Of a stretch of DNA of 64,000 nucleotides, positions 1 to 8,865 are shown piece by piece (position 1 is the first letter of the stretch; each line of letters starts with the position of its first letter). Origin of the DNA: Streptomyces griseus subsp. griseus (GTDB lineage Bacteria; Actinomycetota; Actinomycetes; Streptomycetales; Streptomycetaceae); the NCBI RefSeq assembly GCF_003610995.1, contig NZ_CP032543.1, positions 3,596,001 to 3,660,000 of the forward strand. The letters run 5' to 3'. A program made the position numbers and the translations under genes. The notes below the pieces were generated by a model. That model searched no databases. It was not told the origin of the DNA and saw nothing but the letters and a program-made list of their open reading frames with translations.

Positions 1-116
1 CCCGCTTCCTGCCGGACCGGCTGGAACTCGTCCCCGCGCTTCCCAAGACCCTCACCGGCAAGGTCCGCAAGGCGGAACTGCGGGAGCGGTACGCGACGAG
101 CCCCTCAGCTCCCTGA
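1..116 (+). CDS. C-terminal end of an acyl-AMP ligase (ANL superfamily), partial
   Basis: Only the last 37 residues lie in the window; the frame begins at base 3 and the stop is TGA at 114-116. They contain PKTLTGKVRKAEL, the A10 motif of adenylate-forming enzymes (PKTxTGKxxR), whose last lysine is the catalytic residue of the C-terminal subdomain. Such enzymes activate a carboxylic acid with ATP and usually pass the acyl group to CoA or a carrier protein. The substrate cannot be judged from this piece. It ends 57 bases before the aminotransferase on the same strand, so it is probably part of the same operon. Confidence 0.8.
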   Translation, partial: RFLPDRLELVPALPKTLTGKVRKAELRERYATSPSAP

Positions 117-173
117 CCCGTACACCCCGTTCCTTGGCTTTCAACACCCTTACCGATCACTGGAGTCGCTGTC

Positions 174-1484
174 ATGCCCGAACCCCCACCGGTCTCCGCC
201 CCCGTCTCCATGTCGGCGACCCTCGCCGCCGACGAGGCCCTGGCCCGACGGCGCCGGGCCGGGGAGCGGGTCCTGTCGATGGCGAGCGGGGAGATCGGCC
301 TGCCCGTCCTCCCGGCCCTCAGGGACCGGCTCGCGGCGGCGGCCGACGAGAACGCGTACGGCTCCGTCGCCGGTTCCGCCGCCCTGCGCACCGCCGTCGC
401 CGGGTACTGGGAGCGGCGCGGCCTGGGCATCGACCCGGGGCTGATCGTGGCGGGCCCCGGCAGCAAGTCGCTCCTCTTCGCCCTGCTGCTGGCCATCGGC
501 GGGGACGTGATCGTGCCGGTGCCGAGCTGGGTGAGTTACGCGGCCCAGGCCCGGCTGGTCGGGGCGCGGCCCATCCCCGTACCGATTCTGCCGGGGCAGG
601 GCGGGGTGCCCGACCCGGACCGGCTGCGCGAGGCGGTCGCCGACGCGCGGGCGGCCGGGCAGCACCCCCGGGCGGTGGTCGTGACCGTGCCGGACAACCC
701 GACCGGGACGGTCGCCTCGGCCGCCACCGTACGGCGGCTGGCACAGGCGGCCCGCGAACTGGACCTGGTCATCGTCTCCGACGAGATCTACTGCGATCTC
801 GTGTACGACAGCTCCGGGCCCGCCGTCTCCCCGGCCCTGCACGCCCCCGAACGGACCGTCGTCACCACCGGGCTCACCAAGAACCTCGCGCTCGGCGGCT
901 GGCGCACCGGCGTGGCCCGGCTGCCCGACAGTGAGCCGGGGCGCGCTCTGCACACCCGGCTCACCGCGGTCGCCAGCCAGATCTGGTCCTCCCCACCCGC
1001 ACCGGTGCAGACGGCGGCCGCGTACGCCTTCGGTGAGCCGCCGGAGGTCACCGAACGCGTCGCGGCGAGCCGGCGGCTGCACGAGACGGTGGTGCGCGCG
1101 GTCGCCGCCCGCTTCACCGCCGTGGGCGCGCAGCTCGCCCCCGTGGCCGCGACCTGCTACCTCTACCCGGACTTCGAGCCTCTGCGCGAGCACTTGGCCC
1201 AGGCGCACGGCGTGCACGGCGGCGACGGTCTGGCCGCGCTGCTCTCCGAGCGGTACGGGGTCGGCGTCCTGCCCGCCACCGCGTTCGGGGAGGCCGCCCG
1301 CCCCCTGCGCATCCGCGCGGCGACCAGCCACTTCTACGGCGAGACCGCCGAGCGGCGCAGGGCGGCCCTGGAATCGGCGGACCCGCTCGCCCTGCCGTGG
1401 ATACGGGAGTCCGTCGACCGGGTCGGCGAGGTCCTGGCCGACCTGACGGGGACGCCGGTCCCCGCTCCCGCCCCGCACGCCTGA
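174..1484 (+). CDS. PLP-dependent aminotransferase, class I/II fold
   Basis: 436 residues, the usual size for a fold-type I aminotransferase. Visible motifs are VPDNPTGT in the large domain, SDEIY (the aspartate that pairs with the PLP nitrogen) and TKNLALGGWRTG, in which Lys236 should form the Schiff base. The protein should move an amino group between an amino acid and a keto acid in the cytosol; the substrate is unknown. The ATG at 174 has a GGAG about nine bases upstream. It follows the adenylating enzyme and precedes the FAH-fold hydrolase, which fits a small-molecule pathway. No odd features were seen. Confidence 0.88.
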   Translation: MPEPPPVSAPVSMSATLAADEALARRRRAGERVLSMASGEIGLPVLPALRDRLAAAADENAYGSVAGSAALRTAVAGYWERRGLGIDPGLIVAGPGSKSLLFALLLAIGGDVIVPVPSWVSYAAQARLVGARPIPVPILPGQGGVPDPDRLREAVADARAAGQHPRAVVVTVPDNPTGTVASAATVRRLAQAARELDLVIVSDEIYCDLVYDSSGPAVSPALHAPERTVVTTGLTKNLALGGWRTGVARLPDSEPGRALHTRLTAVASQIWSSPPAPVQTAAAYAFGEPPEVTERVAASRRLHETVVRAVAARFTAVGAQLAPVAATCYLYPDFEPLREHLAQAHGVHGGDGLAALLSERYGVGVLPATAFGEAARPLRIRAATSHFYGETAERRRAALESADPLALPWIRESVDRVGEVLADLTGTPVPAPAPHA

Positions 1485-1550
1485 TGTCACCCCGCCCCCA
1501 CCCGCGTACCCCGTATGTCACACGCACCTCTTACGTCATAGGAGTCACCG

Positions 1551-2501
1551 ATGCCCCACTCCCACCTCCCCGTCCTCTTCGAGGCCCTGTACGGCGGCGA
1601 ACGCCATGTCGGCTTCGGCCGCCCCGAGGAGGGCACGCAGCAGACCCTGTACCGGGTGGCGGACGGCCAGGTCGCCGCCGCCTTCATCGCCACCGACGGC
1701 TCGGAGGGGGCGCTGCGGGCCGCGCTCACCGAGGGTGCGGCGGCGGTCGTCGTCACGGCCGGGGACCCGGAACTGCGCCTGTTGCCGCCCCTGCTCCCGC
1801 AGGCCACGGGCAACGCCCTGCTGAGCGGCTTCATGGGCACGCACAAGAAGAAGTGGGGTGGCCAAACCGCTCCGGATGGCGGTGAGTTCACGCCGCCCAA
1901 GTGGTTCTTCAAGGGGTTCGGCGACTGGGTGAAGCTGCCCGGCGAGGACCTGGTCGTCCCGGCCCGCCCGGTCGCCCTCATCGAGGAGCCCGAGATCGCC
2001 CTCGTCTACGTCAACGACGCCGACGGCACCCCGCACTACGCCGGCTACACCTTCGGCAACGACCTGTGCGACATCGGCCTGCACCGCCAGGACCCGGGCT
2101 ACAACCCGTACTGCAAGCTGTGCGACACCGCCCTCACCCCGTGGCTCTTCCTCGGCCCGCCGCCGCGCACGGTGACCGGCCGGGTCACCATCGTCCGGGA
2201 CGGCACGACGGCCTGGGAGGGACCCTTCGACTGCGGCGACGACGCCCTCTACCACCGGATCCAGGACATGGCGGACCACCTGTTCACCTTCCCGGCGGTA
2301 CGGCGGCCCGGGCTGGTCAACTACGTGCTCCTGGGCGCCGACGAGGCCAGCTTCCACGACGGGTTCCGGATCGAGGACGGCGACCGCATCGCCATCGACG
2401 TGAAGAGCCACGGGGTCGCCTTCGAGAACCAGGTGCGGTACGTCTCCCCGGCCCCGGCCACCACCCCGGCCGCCGCTCCGGCGCCTGTCGCCGCACCATG
2501 A
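1551..2501 (+). CDS. fumarylacetoacetate hydrolase (FAH) family protein
   Basis: 316 residues. The central part has LIEEPEIALVYV (the E-x-E metal ligands of the FAH fold) followed by YTFGNDLCDIGL, which matches the conserved GxxxxND segment. Members hydrolyse C-C bonds of acylpyruvates or dehydrate/hydrate keto acids using Mg2+ or Mn2+. This one resembles the GguC-like branch more than true fumarylacetoacetase, so a specific reaction cannot be named. An unusual PYCKLC pair of cysteines follows the metal motif. The tail is a low-complexity Ala/Pro stretch. AGGAG lies seven bases before the ATG. It sits between the aminotransferase and the flavin monooxygenases, all co-directional. Confidence 0.8.
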   Translation: MPHSHLPVLFEALYGGERHVGFGRPEEGTQQTLYRVADGQVAAAFIATDGSEGALRAALTEGAAAVVVTAGDPELRLLPPLLPQATGNALLSGFMGTHKKKWGGQTAPDGGEFTPPKWFFKGFGDWVKLPGEDLVVPARPVALIEEPEIALVYVNDADGTPHYAGYTFGNDLCDIGLHRQDPGYNPYCKLCDTALTPWLFLGPPPRTVTGRVTIVRDGTTAWEGPFDCGDDALYHRIQDMADHLFTFPAVRRPGLVNYVLLGADEASFHDGFRIEDGDRIAIDVKSHGVAFENQVRYVSPAPATTPAAAPAPVAAP

Positions 2502-2635
2502 ACACCTCGTGAAGTAGGGCCGGTTGACCTGTGCAGACGCCAGCGGCCCCAGGCACGCTCTGAGAACCGTCCTTCCCCACCCGATCCCCGGCTCGCCCCC
2601 CGCCCCCGCCGGACTTCCCAGGAGGAGACCGCACC

Positions 2636-4078
2636 GTGCCCGCCACCGCCAAGAAACAGGTGCATCTCGCAGCGCAGCTGCCCGGCATCCACAATGTGAC
2701 TGTCTGGTCGGACCCGCGCTCCGAGAGCCAGATAGCCATCGACTCCTTCATCCGGCTCGCGCAGACCATCGAACGCGGCAAGTTCGACTTCTTCTTCCTT
2801 GCCGAAGGGCTGCGGCTGCGCGAGCACAAGGGGCAGGTCTACGACCTGGACATCGCGGGACGCCCCGAGAACCTGACCGTGCTGAGCGCCCTGGCCGCCG
2901 TCACCACCCACCTGGGCCTCGCCGCCACGGTCAACGCCACCTTCAACGAGCCGTACGAGGTGGCGCGCCGGTTCGCCACCCTGGACCGGCTCAGCGGCGG
3001 CCGGGCCGCCTGGAACGTGGTCACCAGCTACGACGCCTTCACCGGCGAGAACTTCCGCCGGGGCGGCTTCCTCCCCGAGGCCGACCGCTACACCCGTGCC
3101 GCCGAATTCCTCACCACAACTAGGGAGTTGTGGGACAGCTGGTCGACCGACGACCTCAAGGCCGACGCGAGGACGGGCGAGTTCACCGCCCCCGGGGCCG
3201 GCCGCTTCGCCCACCGGGGGCAGCACTTCGACATCTCCGGCCGGTTCACCACCCCGCCGGGCCCGCAGGGCCACCCGGTGATCATCCAGTCCGGGGAGTC
3301 CGAAGCGGGCCGGGAGTTCGCCGCGTCCGACGCCGAGGTCATCTTCAGCAAGCACAACCGGATCGACGTGGCCCGGGACTTCTACCGGGACGTGAAGCGG
3401 CGCCTGGCGACGTACGGCCGGAGCCCGGAGGACCTGCTGATCCTCCCCACCGCCAACGCGGTCGTCGCGGACACCGACGAGGAGGCGGCGGCCTACGCGG
3501 AGGAGATCAGCCGGGAGCTGGTCAGCCCGCAGACCGCGATCGCCCACCTGGAGGCGGTCTGGGGCCGCGACCTGTCGGCGTACGACCCGGACGGACCCCT
3601 CCCCGACATCGAACCCGAGGACGACGCCCACTTCCTGAAGGGGCACTCCGTCTTCCGCAAGGGCCGGGCGGAGACGGCCCGCCGGTGGCGCAAGCTCGCC
3701 GAGGAGCGGAACTTCTCCATCCGGGAGCTGGTCATCGAGGTGGGCGGGCGCCAGACGTTCGTGGGCAGCCCGCAGACCGTCGCGGACGCCATCGACGACT
3801 ACGTGCAGACCGAGGGCGCCGACGGCTTCGTCCTGGTCCCCCATCTGACCCCCGGCGGCCTGGACGACTTCGTGGACCGGGTGGTGCCGATCCTCCAGGA
3901 GAAGGGCGTCCACCGCGACGACTACACCGGCACCACGCTCCGGGACCACCTGGGCCTGTCCACCGCACCCCGCCCGGCCGGCTGGGGCGGCCCCGGACAG
4001 CCCCTGCGCGACGAGCGTCTGCGCGACCAGCCCCTGCGCGACCAGCCCTTGCGCGACCAGAAGGAGACCTCCGCATGA
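2636..4078 (+). CDS. NtaA/SnaA/DszA-type FMN-dependent monooxygenase
   Basis: 480 residues, GTG start with AGGAGGAG just upstream. The opening and middle (VHLAAQLPGIHNVTVWSDP, FFLAEGLRLREHKGQVYD, RRFATLDRLSGGRAAWNVVTS) follow the nitrilotriacetate/pristinamycin/dibenzothiophene-sulfone monooxygenase branch of the bacterial luciferase-like family. Such enzymes use reduced FMN from a separate reductase and O2 to oxidise or cleave C-N or C-S substrates. No flavin reductase gene is visible nearby. The C-terminus ends in four copies of a 15-bp unit that add a charged LRDQ tail. The stop overlaps the next gene (ATGA), so the two monooxygenases are translationally coupled. Confidence 0.85.
   Translation: MPATAKKQVHLAAQLPGIHNVTVWSDPRSESQIAIDSFIRLAQTIERGKFDFFFLAEGLRLREHKGQVYDLDIAGRPENLTVLSALAAVTTHLGLAATVNATFNEPYEVARRFATLDRLSGGRAAWNVVTSYDAFTGENFRRGGFLPEADRYTRAAEFLTTTRELWDSWSTDDLKADARTGEFTAPGAGRFAHRGQHFDISGRFTTPPGPQGHPVIIQSGESEAGREFAASDAEVIFSKHNRIDVARDFYRDVKRRLATYGRSPEDLLILPTANAVVADTDEEAAAYAEEISRELVSPQTAIAHLEAVWGRDLSAYDPDGPLPDIEPEDDAHFLKGHSVFRKGRAETARRWRKLAEERNFSIRELVIEVGGRQTFVGSPQTVADAIDDYVQTEGADGFVLVPHLTPGGLDDFVDRVVPILQEKGVHRDDYTGTTLRDHLGLSTAPRPAGWGGPGQPLRDERLRDQPLRDQPLRDQKETSA
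4001..4060 (+). repeat. 4 x 15-bp tandem repeat in the 3' end of the monooxygenase gene
   Basis: Four in-frame copies of CCCCTGCGCGACCAG with one to three changes each start at 4001, 4016, 4031 and 4046. They encode PLRDE, RLRDQ, PLRDQ, PLRDQ. The array stops directly before the AAGGAG ribosome binding site of the next gene, so copy-number change would lengthen the tail without moving the coupling site. Confidence 0.85.
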
Positions 4079-5384
4079 CCGGCACGACCGGCCCGACCGG
4101 CGACACCGACCCGAAGGGCACCCAGGCCGGCGCCACCGACCCGAAGAGCGCCCCGGCCACCGCCTCCGGCACCCCCGATGGCGCGCCCCTGCACCTGGCC
4201 GTCGCCCTCGACGGCGCGGGCTGGCACCCGGCGGCCTGGCGCGAGGAGGGCGCCCGGCCGGGTGAGCTCCTCGACGCCGCCTACTGGGCCGGTCTGGTCG
4301 CCGAGGCCGAGCGGGGCCTGCTCGACTTCGTCACCTTCGAGGACGCGCTCGGCCTCCAGTCCGCCGCCTTCCACCTGCCCGACGACCGCACCGACCAGGT
4401 CAGGGGCAGCATCGACGCGGTACTGCTCGCCGCCCACCTCGCCCCGCTCACCACGCACATCGGCCTGGTCCCGACCACCAACGTCACCCACACCGAGCCG
4501 TTCCACCTCGCCATCGGCATCGCCACCCTCGACCACGCGAGCAAGGGCCGGGCCGGGTGGCGCCCGCAGATCTCGTCCCGCGCGGCCGACGCCGCCCACT
4601 TCGGCCGCCGCACCACACCCCAGCTCACCGAGGACGACGTCACCGACTCGGAGCTGATCTCCCAGCCGCTGCGGGCGCTGTTCGCGGAGGGCGCCGAGGT
4701 GGTGGAGGCAGCGCGGCAGCTCTGGGACAGCTGGGAGGACGACGCCGAGATACGGGACGCGGCGACGGGCCGCTTCCTGGACCGCGACAAGGTCCACCAC
4801 ATCGACTTCCAGGGTGCGGACTTCAGCGTGAAGGGCCCGTCCATCACCCCACGCACCCCCAGGGCCAGCCGCTGGTGGTGAGCCTCGCGCACGCCACGAC
4901 CCCGTACGAGTTCGCCGCGCTCAGCTCCGACGTCGTCGCCGTCACCCCGCACGACCGGCCGGGCGCGGCGGCGATCCTCGCCCAGGTCGCCGAGGCGGTG
5001 GAGCGCACCGGCCGGAACGTGGTGGAACGCCCGCTGCGGACCTTCGCGGACCTCATCGTCTTCCTGGACGAGGACCCGGGCGCGGCCGCCCGCCGCAAGG
5101 CCCGCCTGGACGACGTGGCCGGAGCCGAACTGGCCTCGGACGCCGAGGTCTTCACCGGCACACCCGCCGAACTGGCCGACCTCCTCCTCGACTGGCGCTC
5201 CACCGGCCTGGACGGCTTCCGCCTCCGCCCCGGCACCCTGCCGCACGACCTCACGGCGATCACCCGGGGCCTGGTCCCGGAGCTGCAACGGCGCGGGGTG
5301 TTCCGTACGGAGTACACCTCCACCACACTCCGCGACCACCTGGGCCTGCCCCGGCCCACCAGCCGCTACACGAAGGCGGGTTGA
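4075..5384 (+). pseudogene. second LLM-class flavin monooxygenase, interrupted by one frameshift
   Basis: The reading frame from ATG 4075 encodes a luciferase-like flavin monooxygenase (LAVALDGAGWHPAAWRE, ASKGRAGWRPQISSR) but ends early at 4881. The matching C-terminal half (LVVSLAHATTPYEFAALSSD onward, ending DHLGLPRP) is in the third frame up to 5384. Adding one C to the C5 run at 4856-4860 restores a 436-residue protein with PRTPQGQPLVVSLAH across the join. It should work with the preceding monooxygenase, to which it is coupled by ATGA overlap and an AAGGAG site eight bases upstream. Either a sequencing error or a recent single-base loss would explain it; both halves still show normal codon use. 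Confidence 0.85.
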
Positions 5385-5463
5385 GACGCGGCGGGGGCCG
5401 AGGCCGGCGGGTCGACGACAAGGCCAACGGGTCACCGGCAAGGACAGAGGCGCACCGGCAGGG

Positions 5464-6402
5464 TCAGCCGGCCGCCGCCCTCCGGTGCGAGGTCTCCAGA
5501 AGCTTCAGCTCGTCCTCGGAGAGCCGCAGGGCTCCGGCGGCCACGTTGGCGGCGAGGTGGTCGAGGTCGCCGGTGCCGGGGATGGCCAGCACATGCGGGC
5601 CCCGGTGCAGGGTCCACGCCAGCCGGACCTGCGCCGGGCTCACCCCGTGCGCCTGGGCGACAGCGAGCACCTCGGCGGCCTCGGCCCCGGTCGCGCCGCG
5701 CTCCCCGCCGGCCGCGGCTATCGCGTAGAAGGGGACGAACGCGATCCCCTGCTCGCCGCACTCCCGGACGAACGCGTCGTCCTCGGGCCGCACCCCGATC
5801 CCGTACCGGTTCTGCACGCAGACCACCGGGGCGATGGCCTGAGCCTCGGCGAGGTGGGCGGGGGTGACGTTGGAGAGGCCCAGGTGGCGGATGAGCCCGG
5901 CCTGGCGCAGCTCGGCCAGGGCACCGAAGCGCTCGGCGATCGAGTCCGTACCGACGATCCTCAGGTTCACCACGTCGAGGTCGTCGCGGCCGAGCTGGCG
6001 GAGGTTCTCCTCGACCTGGCCGCGTAGCGCCTCGGGGGTGCGGGCGTGGTCCGCCCACCGCCCTGTCCCGTCGCGGGCCGGGCCGACCTTGGTGGTGATC
6101 ACCAGGTCGTCCGCGTACGGCGCGAGGGCGCTGTTGATCAGCTCGTTGGCCGAGCGCAGCGGGGAGAAGTAGAAGGCGGCGGTGTCCACGTGGTTCACAC
6201 CGAGGTCCACGGCCCTGCGCAGCACGGCCAGGGCGTCGGCACGGTCGCGGGGGACGGCGTCGGGCACGAGCGCACCGCCGGTCTGCGGCAACCGCATCGT
6301 GCCGAAGCCGATGCGGTTGACCGGCAGATCGCCGAGGGTCCAACGGCCGGACGCGGCCGCGGTGACCGGTGCTGTGGTGCTCGCGGAGCTCGTGGAAGTC
6401 AT
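5464..6402 (-). CDS. aldo/keto reductase
   Basis: 312 residues if started at the ATG at 6402; a longer frame exists but its extra part looks non-coding. NRIGFGTMRLP, GVNHVDTAAFYFSP (Asp73 and Tyr78 of the catalytic tetrad), VITTKVGP (the lysine), LGLSNVTPAHLAEA and the late AIPGTGDLDHL segment follow the AKR (alpha/beta)8 barrel. It should be an NAD(P)H-dependent oxidoreductase acting on carbonyl groups. The gene converges on the monooxygenase operon, ending 79 bases from it with no clear hairpin between. It probably belongs to a separate transcript. Confidence 0.87.
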   Translation of the reverse strand: MTSTSSASTTAPVTAAASGRWTLGDLPVNRIGFGTMRLPQTGGALVPDAVPRDRADALAVLRRAVDLGVNHVDTAAFYFSPLRSANELINSALAPYADDLVITTKVGPARDGTGRWADHARTPEALRGQVEENLRQLGRDDLDVVNLRIVGTDSIAERFGALAELRQAGLIRHLGLSNVTPAHLAEAQAIAPVVCVQNRYGIGVRPEDDAFVRECGEQGIAFVPFYAIAAAGGERGATGAEAAEVLAVAQAHGVSPAQVRLAWTLHRGPHVLAIPGTGDLDHLAANVAAGALRLSEDELKLLETSHRRAAAG

Positions 6403-6475
6403 GCCTGAATGATCTCCGCCCGTCGTGCCCCCGTGCCATGAGGTTTCCCCGCCGATCCACCCTGCGGCCCGCCGG

Positions 6476-6640
6476 ACCTGAGTCCCGGAGTCTGCCCCCT
6501 CCGGGCCTGTGGCCCGCCGGACCCGGGTCCTGAGGCCCACCCCCCTCCGGGCCTGAGGCAGACCGCACCCCGGGTCCCGAGGCCCGCCCCGCCGGAACTG
6601 AGGCAGACCGGACCCCTGCCCTGCGGAAGCCCCCAGGTCC
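6476..6640. repeat. degenerate GC-rich tandem repeats between reductase and nitrilase
   Basis: The stretch between the start of the aldo/keto reductase and the end of the nitrilase gene holds at least three diverged copies of a unit like GGGCCTGAGGCAGACCGGACC, each preceded by CCCTCCG-type DNA. No gene fits here. It looks like an unstable non-coding repeat. Confidence 0.5.
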
Positions 6641-6650
6641 CGCCGGTCCC

Positions 6651-7594
6651 TCAGTCCGTCACCGTGAGCGGGCCGTAGGCGTCCGGGCGGCGGGTGGTCA
6701 GGAAGGGGAACAGCTCCAGCCAGTCACGACGGGCGTCGAGGTCGAGGTCCGCGACCAGGACGGCGGGCTCGTCGCGGGGGCCTGGGCCAGGACACGGCCG
6801 TACGGGTCGACGATGAAGGAGCTGCCGTAGAAGGTGAGCCCGTTCTCGGCGCCGATCCGGTTGGGCACGACCATGAAGGTGGCGTTGGCGATCGCGTTGC
6901 CGGTGATCACCTTCTGCCAGAGCGGCTGGGAGTCGAAGCCGGGGAAGCCGGGCTCGGAGCCGATGGCGGTCGGGTAGACGAGGACGTCGGCCCCGGCCAG
7001 CGAGTAGGCGCGGGCCAGCTCCGGGAACCACTGGTCCCAGCAGGTCGGCAGACCGAAGCGGGCCTCGTCGACGGTGACCAGCGGAAAGGCGTCGTCGCCC
7101 GCAGGACCGGCCCGGAACCAGTCGTCCTCGTAGTACCCCTCCGTGACCGGGATGTGGGTCTTGCGGGTGCGCTGGGCGAGGGTGCCGTCGGGGGCGACCA
7201 GGATCGCGGTGTTGTAGCCGAGGCCGTCGTCCTGGCCGCCGGGCGCCGGGGCCTTCTCGTACAGGGAGGCGTGTACGTACACCCCGTGCTCGCGGGCGGC
7301 CTCGGCGGCGAAGGTGAAGGTGGGGCCGGTCAGCAGCTCCTCCGGCCCGGCCGGTGCGGGGTGGTCGGCGCGGCGGACGACGGCGAAGTACGGCGAGAGC
7401 GTCAGCTCCTGGAGGCAGACGACCCGCGCCCCCTCGGCGGCGGCGAGACGGATGCCCTCCCGCAGGGCGGCGCGGTGCTCGGCGGGGTCGCGGTGCCACC
7501 GCTGCTGGACGACCGCGACGCGCAGGGGGGCACGCTCGGCGGGCCGGGTCCGGGTCGGGGAGGCGGGCGGGTTGTACGCGGTGATCAGACGCAT
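6651..7594 (-). CDS. nitrilase-superfamily amidohydrolase, N-carbamoylputrescine amidase-like (one frameshift near the C-terminus)
   Basis: The Glu-Lys-Cys triad of nitrilases is present: Glu63 in CLQELTLSPYF, Lys145 in RKTHIPVTEGYYE, and Cys185 in TCWDQWFPELAR. CWDQWFPE and YPTAIGSEPG are typical of the AguB branch, which hydrolyses N-carbamoylputrescine, so a carbamoyl or amide substrate is likely. The frame slips at the G5 run 6776-6780 (C5 on the coding strand). One added C restores VLAQAPRDEPAVLVADLDLD and a 314-residue protein ending at 6651. As read, the last 30 or so residues are scrambled. The gene is divergent from the LacI regulator, with two operators between them. Confidence 0.83.
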
Positions 7595-7636
7595 GACCAG
7601 TTCCAGGGGCGTGGGACGGCAGGGCGGACGAGGAAG

Positions 7637-7656
7637 ATGCCGGAACGTTCCGGCAT
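7637..7656. promoter_or_regulatory. palindromic operator 1 (LacI-type)
   Basis: ATGCCGGAACGTTCCGGCAT is a perfect 20-bp palindrome with the central CG step typical of LacI-family operators. It lies 42 bases upstream of the nitrilase start on that gene's side of the divergent intergenic region. The neighbouring LacI regulator is the obvious binder. Confidence 0.85.
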
Positions 7657-7673
7657 GGCACCGAATCTAACCC

Positions 7674-7691
7674 TGCCGGAACGTTCCGGCA
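7674..7691. promoter_or_regulatory. palindromic operator 2 (LacI-type)
   Basis: TGCCGGAACGTTCCGGCA is identical to the core of operator 1, and the centres are 36 bp apart. It lies 43 bases before the GTG of the regulator gene, just upstream of its likely promoter. The pair suggests joint repression of nitrilase and regulator. Confidence 0.85.
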
Positions 7692-7734
7692 ACCCTCCAC
7701 CTCGTACGATCACGACCGTCTAGACTTCACCCCC

Positions 7735-8862
7735 GTGACCTCCCGGACCGTGACCCTGCTTGACGTAGCCCGCGCCGCCGGGGTCTCCAAGAGCACCGTC
7801 TCCGACGCCCTCCAGGGCTCGGGGCGCGTCGCGGAGGCGACCAGGGACCGGGTCCGCGCGGTGGCGGAGGAGCTCGGTTACCGGCCCAACAGCGCGGCCC
7901 GGCGGCTGCGCCGCTCCAGCACAGGGGCGATCGGGCTGCACCTGCCGCAGACCGCGACCCGGCTGGACTACTACATGAACCTCGCCTTCGGAGCCGTCGC
8001 GCGCGCCCAGGAGGAAGGGTTCGACGTGGTGCTGCTCGCCCCGGAAGGAGCGTCCGGCGGGCCGGTCGCCTCGCGGGTCGACGGGCTGCTGGTGATCGAC
8101 CCCGAGGTGGGCGACAGCGCTGTGCCGGGGCTGCTGGACGCGGGCGTTCCGGTGGTGACCGGGGAGCGCTATCTCGGCCCCTCCGCCGCCCCCACCGGTG
8201 CCGTGGTCTGCGACAACGCCGCCTCGCTCACCGCACTCCTGGACCACGTGACCGAGCGAGGCGCCCGCCGCCCCGCCGTCCTCGCCCCCGCGGGCACCTC
8301 GGCGTGGGCCACCGCCCTGCGGACCACCGCCGCCTCCTGGGGCCAGGAGCACGGGGTGGACGTGGCGCTGCGGACCGTACCGTTCGCCGCCACCCCGGGC
8401 GAGGCCGAGGAGACGACACTCGCCCTGCTGCGGGCGGACCCGACGGTGGACGCGGTGATCTGCGCCCCGGACGGCGCGGCCCCGGGCGTCCTCCGGGCGG
8501 CGGCAGCGCTGGGCCGTACGGTGGGCGGCGCTTCTGCCCGTTCGGTGGGCGGCCCCTCTGCCCGCACGGTGGGCGCCACCTCTGCCCGTACGTCTGACAG
8601 CGCCTCGGGCCATGCGGCCGGCACGGGTGATGGGACCGGGGCCCAACCCCGTACCCCCCTCCTCGTCGCCTCCTGCGTCGACGGCACCGCCACCCGCTCC
8701 GCCGAGCCGCCCGTCACCGCGGTCGACCTGCGCCCCGCCGCGTACGGGCGCGCCTGCGCCGAGCTGCTCTGCGACATCCTGGCGGGCCGCGCCGCCCCCG
8801 ACACCGTCCGCGGCCACGCCTGGGCGCTGGAGACACGGCCCTCCACCGTCACACCCACCTGA
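7735..8862 (+). CDS. LacI-family transcriptional regulator
   Basis: 375 residues from GTG 7735. The N-terminal HTH and hinge are clear: LLDVARAAGVSKSTVSDALQG, then ELGYRPNSAARRLR. The rest is a periplasmic-binding-protein-like effector domain (GLLVIDPEVGDS, VVCDNAASLTALLDHV). Two palindromes lie upstream, so it probably represses itself and the divergent nitrilase gene. A TAGACT box at 7721-7726 ends eight bases before the GTG and no ribosome site is seen, so the mRNA may be leaderless. A 24-bp unit repeated three times (8515-8586) adds an Ala/Ser/Gly loop in the effector domain. The ligand is unknown; a polyamine-related or amide compound is only a guess from the neighbour. Confidence 0.9.
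   Translation: MTSRTVTLLDVARAAGVSKSTVSDALQGSGRVAEATRDRVRAVAEELGYRPNSAARRLRRSSTGAIGLHLPQTATRLDYYMNLAFGAVARAQEEGFDVVLLAPEGASGGPVASRVDGLLVIDPEVGDSAVPGLLDAGVPVVTGERYLGPSAAPTGAVVCDNAASLTALLDHVTERGARRPAVLAPAGTSAWATALRTTAASWGQEHGVDVALRTVPFAATPGEAEETTLALLRADPTVDAVICAPDGAAPGVLRAAAALGRTVGGASARSVGGPSARTVGATSARTSDSASGHAAGTGDGTGAQPRTPLLVASCVDGTATRSAEPPVTAVDLRPAAYGRACAELLCDILAGRAAPDTVRGHAWALETRPSTVTPT
8515..8586 (+). repeat. 3 x 24-bp tandem repeat inside the LacI-family gene
   Basis: Three in-frame 24-bp units start at 8515, 8539 and 8563 and encode TVGGASAR, SVGGPSAR and TVGATSAR with small changes. They lie in the effector-binding half of the regulator, probably as a flexible surface insertion. Confidence 0.85.
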
Positions 8863-8865
8863 GCG

